This document shows, piece by piece, positions 1 to 10,171 of a DNA stretch of 64,000 nucleotides (position 1 is the first letter of the stretch; the number at the start of each line of letters is the position of its first letter). A model generated the notes under the pieces. That model saw nothing but the letters and a program-made list of their open reading frames with translations. It had not been told where the DNA came from and searched no databases. Where the stretch lies: the NCBI RefSeq assembly GCF_000003855.2, contig NW_003101679.1, forward strand, positions 3,740,583 to 3,804,582. The letters are read 5' to 3'. Source of the stretch: Blastomyces gilchristii SLH14081 (taxonomy: Eukaryota; Ascomycota; Eurotiomycetes; Onygenales; Ajellomycetaceae). Made by a program: the position numbers and the translations under genes.

Positions 1-484
1 TTGACTCATTGTTCATTGATTATGTGCTTGATATATCATCAAGGTATCTTTTTGTATTTTTCTGCACGGGATGGGCCAGATTGGGAAGGGCGGTACGAGG
101 GTGAGACTTGGCGTTGGTGTTTTGGAACATCAAAGATGGACAGGGTTTTCGCGGAGGTCGCTCCTCAGATATCTCCACAACTACAGGTCGGGGATCTTCC
201 AAAATTGAGAAGATTGGTGCATATGGCTAGGTCACTTCACCTTACAATTTGTATGGCACTCTGGCCCGGGGTTGTGGTGTGGTAGGGGAGAACGGGGGAT
301 AATCCCACACAGGAGCTTCGAACAACGTCCAGTTCACGTTTGGCTGGATAACTCCACCACCACACGGGGTATGCGGTCGGCGATGGGGTCAAAATGCTCG
401 TATGATCGAGGGCTTTTCGATGGATCTATCGGCGGGTTCTTATTCGAAAAATCGAGCGAGTTCGTGGTGGAGCGGTTGTAACAT
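1..484. other. CpG-containing island with no recognised gene
   Basis: This stretch keeps many CpG and GpG dinucleotides, whereas the next 4 kb is almost devoid of them. Two overlapping plus-strand frames are open: 1-285 (94 codons, starting at the window edge with TTG) and 272-481 (69 codons). Neither product resembles a family I know, and the reverse strand has only a 60-codon frame. The island ends abruptly near 484, where the truncated integrase of the minus-strand gypsy element begins. It could be unique host DNA, the end of a gene lying outside the window, or a younger insertion. The open frames may be chance. Confidence 0.4.
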
Positions 485-1034
485 AGATCTCATTATGTAG
501 AAACTTTGCTATCATCTTCTCTATTATCTCTGAAACTGCTTTTACAACTGATCAGTCAGTAGTGTAATCAATAGCAGTGATTATTCATTGATTTTCATTT
601 GACATTTGCAGTAATATGTTCATGAGGTCTATCTCTCATTGATTGAATAATTGTATTATACACTTTATCTGATATTGTACTTTCTTGTGTTCTAATCCTT
701 TCTTAGATTCTTTCACAATCTGATAATTCAGACACTTGTAAGTGTACATCTGAATGTCCTCAGCCATGCTTGGTCAGTATACTCTTGATTTAAGTATACT
801 CATGAGTTCAGAGCTTTCTAAGTGACTGAATTCCTTGTGCATGCAAGTCATCAAGTTGTATCTAAATAAATATTTTAGATAGAGAGCTTCTGCATATTCT
901 AGATCATGATAAAACATAACATCATTTTTCAATTTTCTCAGCTTGAAGGTCAGAAGCATCTCTTCTACTACTTTCATAAGATGCTTATCATCTGACATCT
1001 TACTCTTCTTCAAGTAAGAGATTATTGCATTCAC
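485..1034 (-). pseudogene. Gypsy family 1 integrase, N-terminal part
   Basis: The open piece 1034-774 (86 codons) contains the H2C2 zinc-binding region of a gypsy integrase: MHKEFSHL followed by the spaced LMSILKSRVY-stop-P that matches the usual LMGVLKTRGWWP. Past the stop the frame continues with a C-x2-C pair (CLNYQ, normally CPNCQ) and then WIITAIDYAT-like residues (seen as IITAIDYTTD), the start of the DDE core around the first catalytic Asp. The protein stops at the island boundary at about 484, before the second Asp and the Glu. The element can therefore make no working integrase. Confidence 0.8.
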
Positions 1035-1194
1035 TCATTCTGATTCCTTGTATTCTCTTAATATATTTAATATGAACTTCTCTTATATCTGATTTGTAGA
1101 ACTCTCATTTATGAAATCAGATCTGTGACTGATTGTATCAGATATTACAGTATTCAATTTCTATCAGTATTTAATATGAAGATTGTACACTTAA

Positions 1195-1560
1195 AACTCT
1201 GAGATTCAATGTGCTAAGTGTTTGAAAGGTTTTATTATCAATTATAGATAGATGAGACTTTTGTAATCTATAATCACTGTTATTATATATCTGTTATTAA
1301 TATATCTATTTCACAATATCAGTGTATGCTTGATTACTAGCAATTTCTTTTCATACACTGAATAATTAAGCTCAGTGTCTGATAGTTTTCTATCATTATA
1401 TATCACTGAGTGCAGCTTGCTATTCTTACTCATCTGTAGAAGAGTGTCTCTGATAGCTCATTTCAATATGTCTGTCTTAATATAGAAAGGTTTATCATGA
1501 TCTGATTGAATAAGCACTGAGAATATTATTATATACTCTCTCAGTGTGAGAAAAGCCTTT
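1195..1560 (-). pseudogene. Gypsy family 1 RNase H domain
   Basis: On the minus strand the frame reads PFYIKTDILK, then KLHSVIYNDRKLSDTELNY, then YEKKLLVIKH and ITVIIDYKSL. These line up with the gypsy RNase H signature (FxxxTDASxxAxG, SRKLSxxExNY, YDKELLAI, TDHKNL). The Gly and Trp residues expected in the intact domain are replaced by Asp, Lys or stops, as G-to-A changes in GG pairs would produce. It lies between RT and integrase, as expected for Ty3/gypsy. Confidence 0.8.
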
Positions 1561-1736
1561 TTACACACAGTATTTCAGATGATTGAATGAAACTTCTTCT
1601 TTCACAGATTTACATCTATTTCTCTTAAGAGATCTGAGAGTGATGCAGATATTTATGTGAAATTCTTGATAAATCTGTGATAATATGAGATCAACTCAAG
1701 AAACTGTTGTACATGATATATATTTCTCAGTCACAG

Positions 1737-2750
1737 TTAATTTACTATGACATTCAATTTCTTCAGAATGAGATGTATACAGTCATCACTTACTACATAT
1801 TTTACAAACTTCAACTCTTCTGTTTCAAACACATACTTTGTTAATTTGATATAGAGCTTATACTCTATCAGAGATATAAACACTTTATTAAGATACTTCA
1901 GATATTTATTATATAAGTTTGAAAACACTAGAATGTCATTGAGATATATAAGATATAAGATTTCATTCTATTTATAAAGAATTGTATTCATCATCATTTA
2001 AAAGATAATAGATGCATTTATCAGACTGAATAATATTATCAGAAATTTAAACTTTCTTCATTATATATTAAATACAGTTCATGAGACTGACAGTTCATCT
2101 ATATAAATCTATCAGTATTCTGAGAGAAGATTGATTTTTAATAGATATCAGATATTTTCAACTGTATTCAACTGTTGTTGAATCTGTGATAATGAATATT
2201 CATTCTTAATTATAAGCTTATTGAGTGCTTGATAATTGATAAACATTCATTACTTCTTATCTGCCTTTTTCATGAATAGAACTGAAAAGCCTCATATGCT
2301 TAATAAGAGTTATATGAGATCACATTCTAGAAGATATGTGATCTAATGCTTCTGTTCTTCAAGATGTGTTTGTGACAGAGAATATGCATTCTGATTAACT
2401 GGTTTTGTATCCCCTGTGTCAATCTCATGTATGAATTCTTATTCTGGTGACAATTTCAGTGAAAGATCTGTTTGAAAGATCTTCTCATACTTCTTCAGAA
2501 GCTTCTTCATACACTTGTTCTTCTGTATATTCTTTATCTTGGTTTTCTCAACTTTCAGATCCTGTATGATATACAGAATACTTTCAGATAAGGTCTTATA
2601 AATTGTCCTCTTTGCTTGTTAATATATAAGCAGATTTAATCCTTCTATATCAGAAATGTGAAATGTTCTTCTTATATCAGTTAATAGAATTGTATGAACT
2701 GTTTTCTTTCTATTGATCAACTGTATATGACATGTATGCTATTAAATCTG
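1737..2750 (-). pseudogene. Gypsy family 1 reverse transcriptase
   Basis: The clearest piece is 1928-1737 (63 codons). Just upstream the frame reads LTNASIIFQMMMN, the usual LTNAPATFQRMMN, and then YLNDILVFSN, a degraded YLDDILVFSN active-site box in which the first catalytic Asp of the pair has become Asn. KCVFETEELKFLGYVV-type residues follow (seen as KYVFETEELKFVKYVV). This order is diagnostic for Ty3/gypsy rather than copia. The N-terminal half of the RT, to about 2750, is poorly readable. Confidence 0.8.
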
Positions 2751-3199
2751 TGAATTGAATCTTTGAAATCAATTAAGTCTGAGAATAAGATTGTATTTCA
2801 TGTTCTGCAGCTCTTATATTTAAATATAACAAGATTATTCTCTGAAGTGCAAGAAAACTCTTACTCTTATGAATAATATTAAAGATTAATTATCAGATAA
2901 TCTTATATATCAGAGATTCTTTACTCAGCAGACCTCTTTCAGTCTTTGAATTATATAATTATTAATATATTGTGTAGAAGCTTCTGTGTTCACTAACACT
3001 TTTACAGTCATCTCTCAATTCTTATTCAAGTGTTTCTTATACATTAATATTTCAGGCTCTAAGGCATTGAGATGAGTGTCTGCTTCATCATTCTCACTCA
3101 CACCTCATTCAGAAGCCTGCTTTCTCTTGATATTTATAGAATTCAGAGAGTTATCTAATGCAGACATCTCTTTCACTTTGAAGACTTTTCATAGAATAT

Positions 3200-4261
3200 C
3201 AGTGAGTGTCTCTGAGCTCACTGATTCTGCTAGTTTTTTGACTCTTTTACTTCTCTTAACTGTGTATACTGAGTGTAATCTTTTATATTATGATTTTAGT
3301 GTCTGCAGTTGAAGCAAGCTCAATACTTATAATATCAAGATTTTCACTCAGAAGATCTCTTTTTTGAGAGATTCAGTGCTTTAGTAATGATATTCAGATC
3401 TAGATTCATTATATCTGAGTGTGTGACTTGTGTTATAGAAGTCTGATTATCTGTTCTCTACTGAGATATACTTGATTACAGTATTTTCTGTTACAATTGA
3501 CTCACTTGTTCTCATAGATTAAGAATATTGTATACTTCTTTCACTGTATCTGATTATGAGGTTAAGTATTTTCATTCTACTCTCAACTCAGATATAAGAT
3601 CATGAATGAAGATCTGTAAATAGAAAGATATTGAAAGCTCTTCATTCAATGTGAGATAGTGTAAGCTGAAGTGTATAAAGTATGATGTAAGATTACTCAC
3701 TTATCTACACTTAGTGAAGTGTTTATAATACTTATCTTGTATATTCACTTTCTCAAAGTTATACAAGATTCATTTGAAAAACTCATTTCATATTCATGAG
3801 AATGAATATTACTTCAGATCTGTGAGATTCATCTTTTTATCAGTTATTTATAATAACTTCACTTTTTCATGTAGAAATGCAGCAGATCTTAAGACTTATT
3901 AAAATTCTGTTAACTATCTGTTTGTGAGTTTATGTTTGATCTGATAATATAATTGTATCTGACTTAGCCAGCTGATTACAGTATTATTTTTTCAGTTATC
4001 ATTGAAGCTTGATGATTCTGACAGATCTGCTGACTTAATATATTTCATACTCAGATTCTCATTCTGCACAGTGATCTCTGATGATGTGTACACTTCTGAA
4101 GAGATTGTGAATAATCATAGTGAAATCTTCAGATTCAGTGTAGTTATCTGTCTGTGTAAATATTCAATCTCTCAGTGCAGATCTAAGATCTGATTTTCTC
4201 TATTCTTATTAATAATAATGATTGTGTCAGCAAAGCTCTTCATAGTGAATGCTTGATTCAT
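3200..4261 (-). pseudogene. Gypsy family 1 gag with one zinc knuckle
   Basis: A start codon is possible at 4261-4259 (frame begins MNQAFTMKSFADT). A coiled-coil-like stretch follows, then the gag core around WLSQIQLYYQIKHKL, which resembles the retrotrans_gag family. Near 3305-3260 there is a single zinc knuckle, CFNC-x4-H-x4, whose last Cys is replaced by Tyr. Several in-frame stops are present. The predicted role is to form the particle and bind RNA; the copy is dead. The start is a guess because the upstream region is also decayed. Confidence 0.65.
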
Positions 4262-4894
4262 TATGAATGTCAATTGTTATTTAACTTCTGTCTCAGCCTG
4301 TCACTGTATATACAAGGCCTCAATCTCATTTAGAATTCTTATATGTGTATGATGCTTTGATTCTGATTTGATGCTTTCAACTGCTTTTATTACTGCTTTA
4401 AGTAAACTCTCTGAGAGATTCTGCATATCTTTCAGTTCAGATAGCAGAGAAGAATGTTGTTTGTATTAACTAGAAGAGATATTCATTTCAGTGATTTCTC
4501 ATTGATCATACAATGTCTATTATTATATTACTATATTGTTATATCATTATATAATTTCTGTTATCATTATACAACTTCAGTGATGATCACTCTCTCTTTT
4601 TATCCTTCTTTTGAGTAGGGAGTGAACTTCTTTGAATCTGGTTCACTGCTCTTATTTTCTTTCTCACATCTTATCTGTTCATATCCCATACATGGCATTC
4701 ACCTGAATGTGAAGTTTTCCTCTCAACAAGTGAAGCAGTATCAATTGAATGCTCTTTCACTCACTGCTCTTTATATGCTATCTTTTAAGACATTCTAGAA
4801 CCACACTGACATGATAACTATGAATCACTTTGTAGACAGAATTATTACACTCTGAAGAAGCCTGCACTTCTCACCAGTTTTTAGACATGCTATC

Positions 4895-5064
4895 AGATGT
4901 GATTCAAAGATTGCTTTAGCTAGCATATAATTACAGGTGTACACTGGCTTCTTATATATTGTACAGTAAATTAATTAGTGGCCGCTATGGCTTCTTTACA
5001 TTTGTAAGCAAGTTCAGAAGCAGCCGCGTTATTATCCGACAGTCGTACGTTCTTCCGAACCACA
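4895..5064 (-). repeat. ~170 bp LTR-like repeat, inverted partner of 9999-10171
   Basis: Read on the minus strand it starts TGTGGTTCGG, contains TGTCGGATAATAACGCGG and a TATATAAG box, and ends AATCACA plus TCTGA. The copy at 9999-10171 begins TGTGATTTAG and ends AATCACA plus TCTGA on the plus strand. The two are well over 80% identical by eye, and most differences are C/T or G/A. Terminal TGTGATT/AATCACA and a TATA box suggest a short LTR. Against this, one frame is nearly open through both copies, so it could instead be coding sequence of a non-LTR element. I cannot decide between these. Confidence 0.55.
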
Positions 5065-5219
5065 TAATCTCAAGACAACATGCAACAGAATCCCACACAC
5101 AATATTAATGTAATTCTTGATATTCAACCAGCTGTCATTTCTTGTTATCAGTTCTATCTGTGAGCTTATTCAACACTTTTAAATTCTTCTTATAGATCTT
5201 GCACTTTTATCTCTGTATT

Positions 5220-5900
5220 CAATGAACAGAAGATTGCACCTCAGTTCATGCTTTAAAAGATGTAAGTGATGTTTCTTTCTTACATTTAAATATCTTTGTT
5301 AATATTGAGAATGTGTTGATTATCATGATCATGACTTGTATTACTTCATCTCAAAGTTCTCTTTCTAATTCACTATTAAATAGTAGACTTCATGTCTTTT
5401 CTATAACTATTTGATTCACACATTCTACTGAGTCATTTGATTGTGATGTGTCAGATATAGTCATTTCATATGTTATTTGTTTACTCTGGCAGTAGATCTT
5501 AAGTTCTTGACTTTTGAACTCTTCTTCATCATCTCAGTGTAGAATTTCAACTTGACATTGTATAGTTGTCTCAATATCTGTGATGAAGTTCATTAATCTT
5601 GCAGTAGATTCTCTCTGTCTCATTATAAGAATTACTCATCTATAACAGATTGTATTATCTGTTATACTCAATCAGTAGCTTACACTCTCTCTAGTGAGAG
5701 TGTCATTCTCATTGAAAAGTGTTTTTCCACTCTCTGCCAGATTAATGAAGAATCTCATTGCTGGCTTGACAGCTTGTGTCATAGATGCAAAGATTAAATA
5801 TGTCATTTTTACCTGAACACAGACTTTGCAGAATAGTAAAGCTTATTGACTAATAATTCTCATTTCTAGATGTGAATCTGCTGTCATTTTTACAATATCT
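5220..5900 (-). pseudogene. Copia integrase core
   Basis: The frame reads LAESGKTLFNENDTLTRESV, then WLSITDNTICYRWVILI, then LH-stop-DDEEEFKSQELKIYCQ, ITYEMT and SQSNDSVECVN. These match copia integrases: the D of the LLITDDATRYRW-type strand, the second Asp of the SDNGGEF box (here DDEEEF, both Gly changed to Glu), and the Glu in the NGxxER box. Gly to Glu or Asp and Trp to stop account for most losses. The DDE residues are therefore partly visible, but the copy is inactive. Confidence 0.85.
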
Positions 5901-5932
5901 GCAGAATTTAGATATTCTAGCTTTTAATATCA

Positions 5933-6376
5933 TTACATTATTGTAAGTTCTATAATCTTTGTATCATTTCTTTCAGATAGTGTTAATATTGTGTCATCTT
6001 TCATCTGTAATGTATTCACAGATTCAAAATCATTATTGAATATAGTAAACTGAATCAAGTCTCTGTATATAATCAGTCTTTTCATCTCATAGATATCATT
6101 CTTATTTAATCTTGCTGTAAATGAGAACATGCAGTTGAGAGACATAATCAACATAGCATGATTATTCTCATATATCAACTGTTTATAGGTATAACTCTGA
6201 CATATAAGCTTACTCATACTCATGAGATTTACTTCTAACTTCAGAACATAGTGAATATCATTTAACAGCATATTCATCTCTTTCACTGAAATCTTCATAT
6301 CTTCTATAGCTGCAGTGAGAACTATCATTTCATCTGTTATTTTCAACATTACTTTCATCTTCTGAGGTTTTGTCAC
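5933..6376 (-). pseudogene. Copia GAG-pre-integrase region
   Basis: This 147-codon open piece contains VLKLEVNLMSMSKLICQ, the decayed form of the YVPGLKVNLLSVSKL hallmark of copia polyproteins. This segment lies between protease and integrase and includes the zinc-binding region that precedes the integrase. The open frame is unusually long for this element. It is only a remnant between stops and starts at an internal Met. Confidence 0.8.
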
Positions 6377-6601
6377 AACAAGATCTCTGTGAGATGTGAC
6401 ATAAGCATCTAATTCAGAGTCTAGAATTCAGATATCTTTTCCTGTCTGATCACTTACATAGGCCTTTTCTTTGATGTAAAATACTTACTTTATAATGTTA
6501 TAAACAGAAGCAGCATCTGTATTCTCTGCATTCTTGTCTTTATTCTTATTTCTATTGATGTTGGAATTTGAATTCAAAGAATATTTCTCAGAGTATTTCT
6601 T

Positions 6602-6862
6602 TCAACAGTCAGTCTGAATATGATCAATCTTTTGACAATGATAGCAGGTTCTCACCTCATTATCTCTATATTCAGGTTTGAATTCAGTGTTCTTGTTCTT
6701 GTCATTATCTTTCTTATTCTTGTCTTGAGTGTTATTCGCGGGATTTTTCATGAATTCAGTACTACTATTTTCCACAGTAGAAAGTTGTAGAAGTATGTCA
6801 CAGTATAATCTCATAAAGTCTTCTTCTAAAGATCTTGAATTGTTCTTATTAATCTGATTCAT
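6602..6862 (-). pseudogene. Copia gag C-terminus with CCHC zinc knuckle
   Basis: The 86-codon frame ends with CYHCQKIDHIQTDC, a complete C-x2-C-x4-H-x4-C zinc knuckle that binds nucleic acid in the retroelement particle. A stretch rich in Asn, Lys and Asp (KDNDKNKNTEFK) precedes it. It directly adjoins the nested retroposon at 6934, whose insertion separated it from the rest of gag at 8878-9860. Confidence 0.85.
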
Positions 6863-6920
6863 TCTATTCTTTATGAAGAATGCTCAATCTCTATTAACTT
6901 CTGTCAGTAATCTATTAAAA

Positions 6921-6933
6921 AACATAACATCTT
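6921..6933. repeat. Target-site duplication, left copy, 13 bp
   Basis: The sequence aacataacatctt matches aacacaacatctt at 8865-8877 with one C/T difference. It brackets the tRNA-headed element and shows target-primed insertion into the copia. Confidence 0.85.
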
Positions 6934-6934
6934 C

Positions 6935-7016
6935 GCCAGCGTGACCCAGTTGGTAAGACTTGTAACCAAGGCCGCATACATTAGAGATGCGTGGGTTCGA
7001 ATCTCATCACTGACAT
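6935..7016 (+). tRNA. tRNA-derived head of S1 (not a functional tRNA)
   Basis: It starts gccagcg, and its 3' end cactgac pairs with that arm only if two G-to-A changes are undone. Box A-like tgacccagttgg and box B ggttcgaatc lie at tRNA spacing. The same head is found at the 5' end of the S1 copy at 58676-60766. It probably served as an internal RNA polymerase III promoter. I could not assign an isotype with confidence. Confidence 0.6.
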
Positions 7017-7680
7017 CTGTCACTTCTTACTTATGAAAGCCCTCATGTAATAAAGACTGAGTCTAATTAGTAAGACTTAGTACAGAGTAGAACTCTCTAC
7101 TGCAAGCTAAGTTACTAGTTAAGTGAGATTCTGCAAACACTTATCAGAGCTGATATGAAGTATCAATATCTCACTATTCTACTATGCACCTGTCAAGATT
7201 CTAATGATATAGAGTCAAGTCTAATGTAGTGATTATACACTACTTAAATAAGTCTCTAACTAGAGCTGTTATCAGAGTCTAGCTTCTCTTTAAATACAGA
7301 GAATGATTTTAAAAATCATCTGACTAGTAGGTCTAGATATATATCTAGACTCTAGACAGAGTACTCTGATAGACTAGAGTCTGTAAGCTCTCTGCTAAGT
7401 TCTAATACTGGCAGAGAGAACTGCAGTCATTAAGTCTATAATTAGTCTCTAATATAGAGCAAGATTGTAATAACTGATTAATAGGTCTATGAGCATCTAA
7501 TAAGGCCGAGATCAGCAATCAGAAGCTTGATATATATATTATCAAGTGAGTGATAACAGTCACTAACTAATATCTCTGGAAATTAGTGACTGGCCTGAGA
7601 GAACAGACACGGTAATTGGTTAATTATAGAGAGTTAAATGTAATTAGCTTAAGATGCATTCTGTGAGTGATTAGTGTCTG

Positions 7681-8495
7681 TAGTCTTTGATGCTGAACTA
7701 TTTACAATAGTGAAAGCTTTCAAACTCATTGAAATAAAATCTTATAAAAGAGGAAATAGTTTGAAAGAGACATAAATATTCTCTGATAGTCAAGCTACTT
7801 TAAAAAGACTTAGAAATAGTCAGATTCATAATAATTAAATGAATCTTGAACTGATCTTAAACTCTGTTTTAAAAATTCAAAAGAGAAGAACATTAAAGCT
7901 GATAATTCATCTGCACTGAGTTCCTGCTTATATAAATATTCATGATAATGAATTGACTGATTCAGCTGTAAAAAAGAGTGCAGAATTAAGCAGATTTATT
8001 CAAAAAATTATATTCTGATCTTTTATAAAGAGAAAAATAAAAGAATCTTGTTTGAATAAGTGAAATGAAAGCTGATAGAAATAAAAGAAGAGTATATATT
8101 ATTCAAGATTTGAAACAAAACTCAAGTGAAAATCTTGTTTAATTAAATATAAAAAGAAAATATTCTCATCTATAATACAGCTGAAACTAGAATATGACTA
8201 TTTCAAATCTTATATACAAAGATTTAATGATAGATTTAACTCAATAGAATGCTCATTCTGCAATATAAATGAGAATCCTGAGCATATTATAATGCACTGT
8301 GTATTATACAATAGTCTCAGAGTCAGATTGAAAGAGAAGTATGATCTAAATCAATTAAATATAAGATTCTTATTCTCAACTGAGACAGAAATTAAATACT
8401 TAATAGACTTTCTATCAGAAACTCAAGCAGCTATAAGAAAATAACTAAATTCAGAATTATCTGAATATGAAGAGAAGGAAATCAATCAGATGTAG
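7681..8495 (+). pseudogene. RNase H plus zinc-knuckle ORF carried by S1 copy A
   Basis: The frame shows FDAELFTIVKAFK (catalytic Glu), IFSDSQATLKRL (catalytic Asp), IHLH-stop-VPAYINIHDNELTDSA (the HxxxxGNExAD box, final Asp) and then a zinc knuckle CSFCNINENPEHIIMHC. These are the RNase H domain and C-terminus of fungal I/Tad-like non-LTR elements. The first strand with the leading Asp (IYSDGS in other copies) is deleted here. Five or so in-frame stops are TGA or TAA from Trp or Gln codons. The stop at 8493-8495 aligns with the end of the frame in the other copies. Confidence 0.8.
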
Positions 8496-8785
8496 TCTGT
8501 TAAAACAGCTATATACTATCTTTTAATAATTTGTTTTGTTACAGTCTCTCTTTACTTTATCTTTTTCTTTTAATTTCTTTCTATCTATCTATTTAATGTG
8601 TCTATCTTTAAGACTGTGTTCTCTTTTCCTTTGTCATGATATTGTCAAATGATTTCAAAGTATCAGAAGATGTTAAAATACTGCAATTTGTAAACAGTTT
8701 TTGTATTCTGGGCTGGAATTTTCTGATTTTGCATATCTGAAATTGATGAATGTATAATAGTTAACTTTACAGATATAGGAAAAAC

Positions 8786-8808
8786 CCTGAGAACTAAAAG
8801 TTCTCAGG
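8786..8808 (+). promoter_or_regulatory. Conserved 3' stem-loop of the LINE/SINE tail
   Basis: CCTGAGAACT and AGTTCTCAGG form a perfect 10 bp stem around an AAA loop, about 50 bases before the (AAT)n tail. The same hairpin occurs in the LINE, S1 and S2 copies. It is probably the element recognised by the LINE reverse transcriptase. Confidence 0.7.
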
Positions 8809-8877
8809 TAGATGTCATAGTCTCTGACTGCATACATCTATAATTGAAGAATAATAATAATAATAACACAACATCTT

Positions 8878-9860
8878 TAATCTTATATTCTAGATGAATA
8901 TAATCAGTTCTGATAACAATTAATTATTCAATGAAAGCTCTGTCAGATTCTTTGCTTTTGAAGATTATTTTAATAAGCTCTTCAAACAAATAAGTTCTGT
9001 GTACAGCAGGTCTCTCAGAAAAGTTATTCTCTATAGTAGTTCATAGAGTATAAGCTGATAATTTGAACTTCTTAAGTATAGTGAAATGAGTCTTAGTCTG
9101 CAGAGCAATTACAGATTATATATAATTGTATAATTAAAGATTATGTTCTTTTCAGAAACATTGTTTATTCATAGTAGTATTCTCACTAAGACTATTATCT
9201 TAAAGAATATCATCACTTTCAGACTGCTCTGCAGTTAAAAGAATTTCCTCTCTTTATATTGAGTAGTTAATGAATTCAGTGAGAATTATTAATCTTTTGA
9301 TGAGTCTTACTTAGCTTCTGAATTCTTCAAGAACTTTTATTATAATAGATGTCTTTTCTTTTCATTAAAGATATTCTGTCAGATCTGCTCTTATCTTATT
9401 ATCTACAGAATCACCTCTACTGATCTTTATTCACTTAACCTTATACTGAAGTCTTGCAATTTCTAGTCTCATGCAAGTCTTCTCACTCACTGAGCTATTA
9501 TTGTTTCAGTCACTTAAGCTCTTCACATTGTCTGATATCTCACTGATGCCTTCAACTGAGTCTTTATATTTATTGAACTTATCAGACTGTTTCTCTGTAA
9601 CAATTTTATCTGACTTAAATGCTCTGAGAGCTGCCTTCTGATTTATTATTGATATTAACAGTGATCTGTGATCTTGTATTTATTACTCTGATGTTTTCTG
9701 ATTTCTTCATCTTAAAGACATGTATTCTTTTATTAAGTCAGACATCTCTCTGAATCTTAGATTAATCATGAGTTCAATTAATTAATAAATTATCTAGATA
9801 TGCTTCTAATAATGTGTGAAGATGTCAATTTAGCATATTATTGTAGTTATTTATTACTCA
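8878..9860 (-). pseudogene. Copia gag, N-terminal part
   Basis: Minus-strand reading from about 9860 gives a low-complexity, stop-riddled frame with identifiable pieces such as CMRLEIARLQYKVK and FINYSI. Its place between the LTR-like end and the zinc knuckle makes it gag. No motif by itself proves this, so the call rests on position. Confidence 0.5.
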
Positions 9861-9898
9861 TGAAGAGCTTCATAACCTCTTGAAGAATAATGTTATTG

Positions 9899-9977
9899 TG
9901 TTGTAATCTAACTACGCGAGTTACACTAAATAGGTTGAAGTGGCACGTGACTAGGGTAGATGTAGTAATCATCAACA
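9899..9977 (-). repeat. Possible copia LTR remnant
   Basis: On the minus strand it starts TGTTGATGATTAC and ends TTACAACA, so it has TG...CA ends, and gag follows downstream. At 79 bp it is short for an LTR. It keeps CpG sites and is part of the CpG island reaching to 10440. No partner LTR is present because the other end of the copia is lost. Confidence 0.45.
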
Positions 9978-9998
9978 ACTGAACCTGATGAGAGAGGA

Positions 9999-10171
9999 TG
10001 TGATTTAGAAGAATGTACAACTGTCAGATAATAACGCGGCCGCTTCCAAACTTGCTTACAAATGTAAAGAGGCCATAGCAGCCACCAATTAATTCAGTGT
10101 ACAATATATAAGAAGCCGGCGTACGCCTGTAATCGTACGCTGGCTCAAGCAACCTTTGAATCACATCTGAA
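9999..10171 (+). repeat. ~170 bp LTR-like repeat, plus-strand copy
   Basis: Inverted partner of 4895-5064. This copy keeps more CpG (ataacgcggccgc, gccggcgtacgcc). It has TGTGATT...AATCACA termini and a TATATAAG box at about 10110. A frame passing through it without a break except one TAA continues into the RNase H reading frame of the non-LTR fragment that starts at 10172. It may therefore be part of that element rather than an LTR. Confidence 0.55.

Larger units (their letters stand above)
485..4894 (-). mobile_element. Degenerate Ty3/gypsy retrotransposon (family 1), 3' end missing
   Basis: Read on the minus strand, this block has the gypsy order gag, RT, RNase H, integrase. Gag runs from about 4261 to 3200, RT about 2750-1737, RNase H about 1560-1195 and integrase 1034-485. 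All frames carry many TGA and TAA stops, so it is inactive. The integrase breaks off after its first catalytic region at 485, so the rest of the core, any chromodomain and the 3' LTR are absent. No certain 5' LTR is visible; the repeat at 4895-5064 is one candidate. Family assignment rests on the motifs given in the sub-entries and is firm at superfamily level. Confidence 0.85.
6934..8864 (+). mobile_element. tRNA-headed retroposon S1, copy A
   Basis: The element has three parts. A tRNA-like head (about 6935-7016) carries box A-like (gtgacccagttgg) and box B (ggttcgaatc) sequences. A ~660 bp body follows without obvious coding. The 3' part (about 7681-8864) is derived from the non-LTR element and includes an RNase H and zinc-knuckle reading frame, a 10 bp stem-loop at 8786-8808 and an (AAT)n tail. 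A 13 bp duplication flanks it. Compared with the related copies at 58676 and 62591, copy A lacks about 150 bp at the start of the RNase H region, joined at a short TAGTC microhomology near 7681. Confidence 0.85.
5065..9977 (-). mobile_element. Degenerate Ty1/copia retrotransposon, truncated in the integrase
   Basis: Minus-strand order is a short LTR-like end (9977-9899), gag (about 9860-8878), then, beyond a nested insertion, a zinc knuckle (6862-6602), a pre-integrase domain (6376-5933) and an integrase core (about 5900-5220). RT and RNase H are missing because the element breaks off at 5065, where the inverted repeat begins. The insertion at 6934-8864 split it while leaving a 13 bp target duplication, so gag and pol rejoin when that segment is ignored. 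The integrase-before-RT order and the GAG-pre-integrase motif identify copia. Confidence 0.85.

Noticed and set aside
3076..3312. 78-codon plus-strand frame and the 63-codon frame at 4002-4193
   Set aside because: They are antisense to the gag of the minus-strand gypsy and show no motif; shadows of TA-rich, stop-poor reverse reading.
4690..4760. Second zinc knuckle (CFTC then MPC) upstream of gypsy family 1 gag
   Set aside because: Spacing does not fit CCHC, the central His is missing, and a different frame is more open.
6935..7016. Functional tRNA gene
   Set aside because: The acceptor stem has mismatches, the same head recurs at the start of a dispersed 2.1 kb repeat with target duplications, and no clear isotype emerges.
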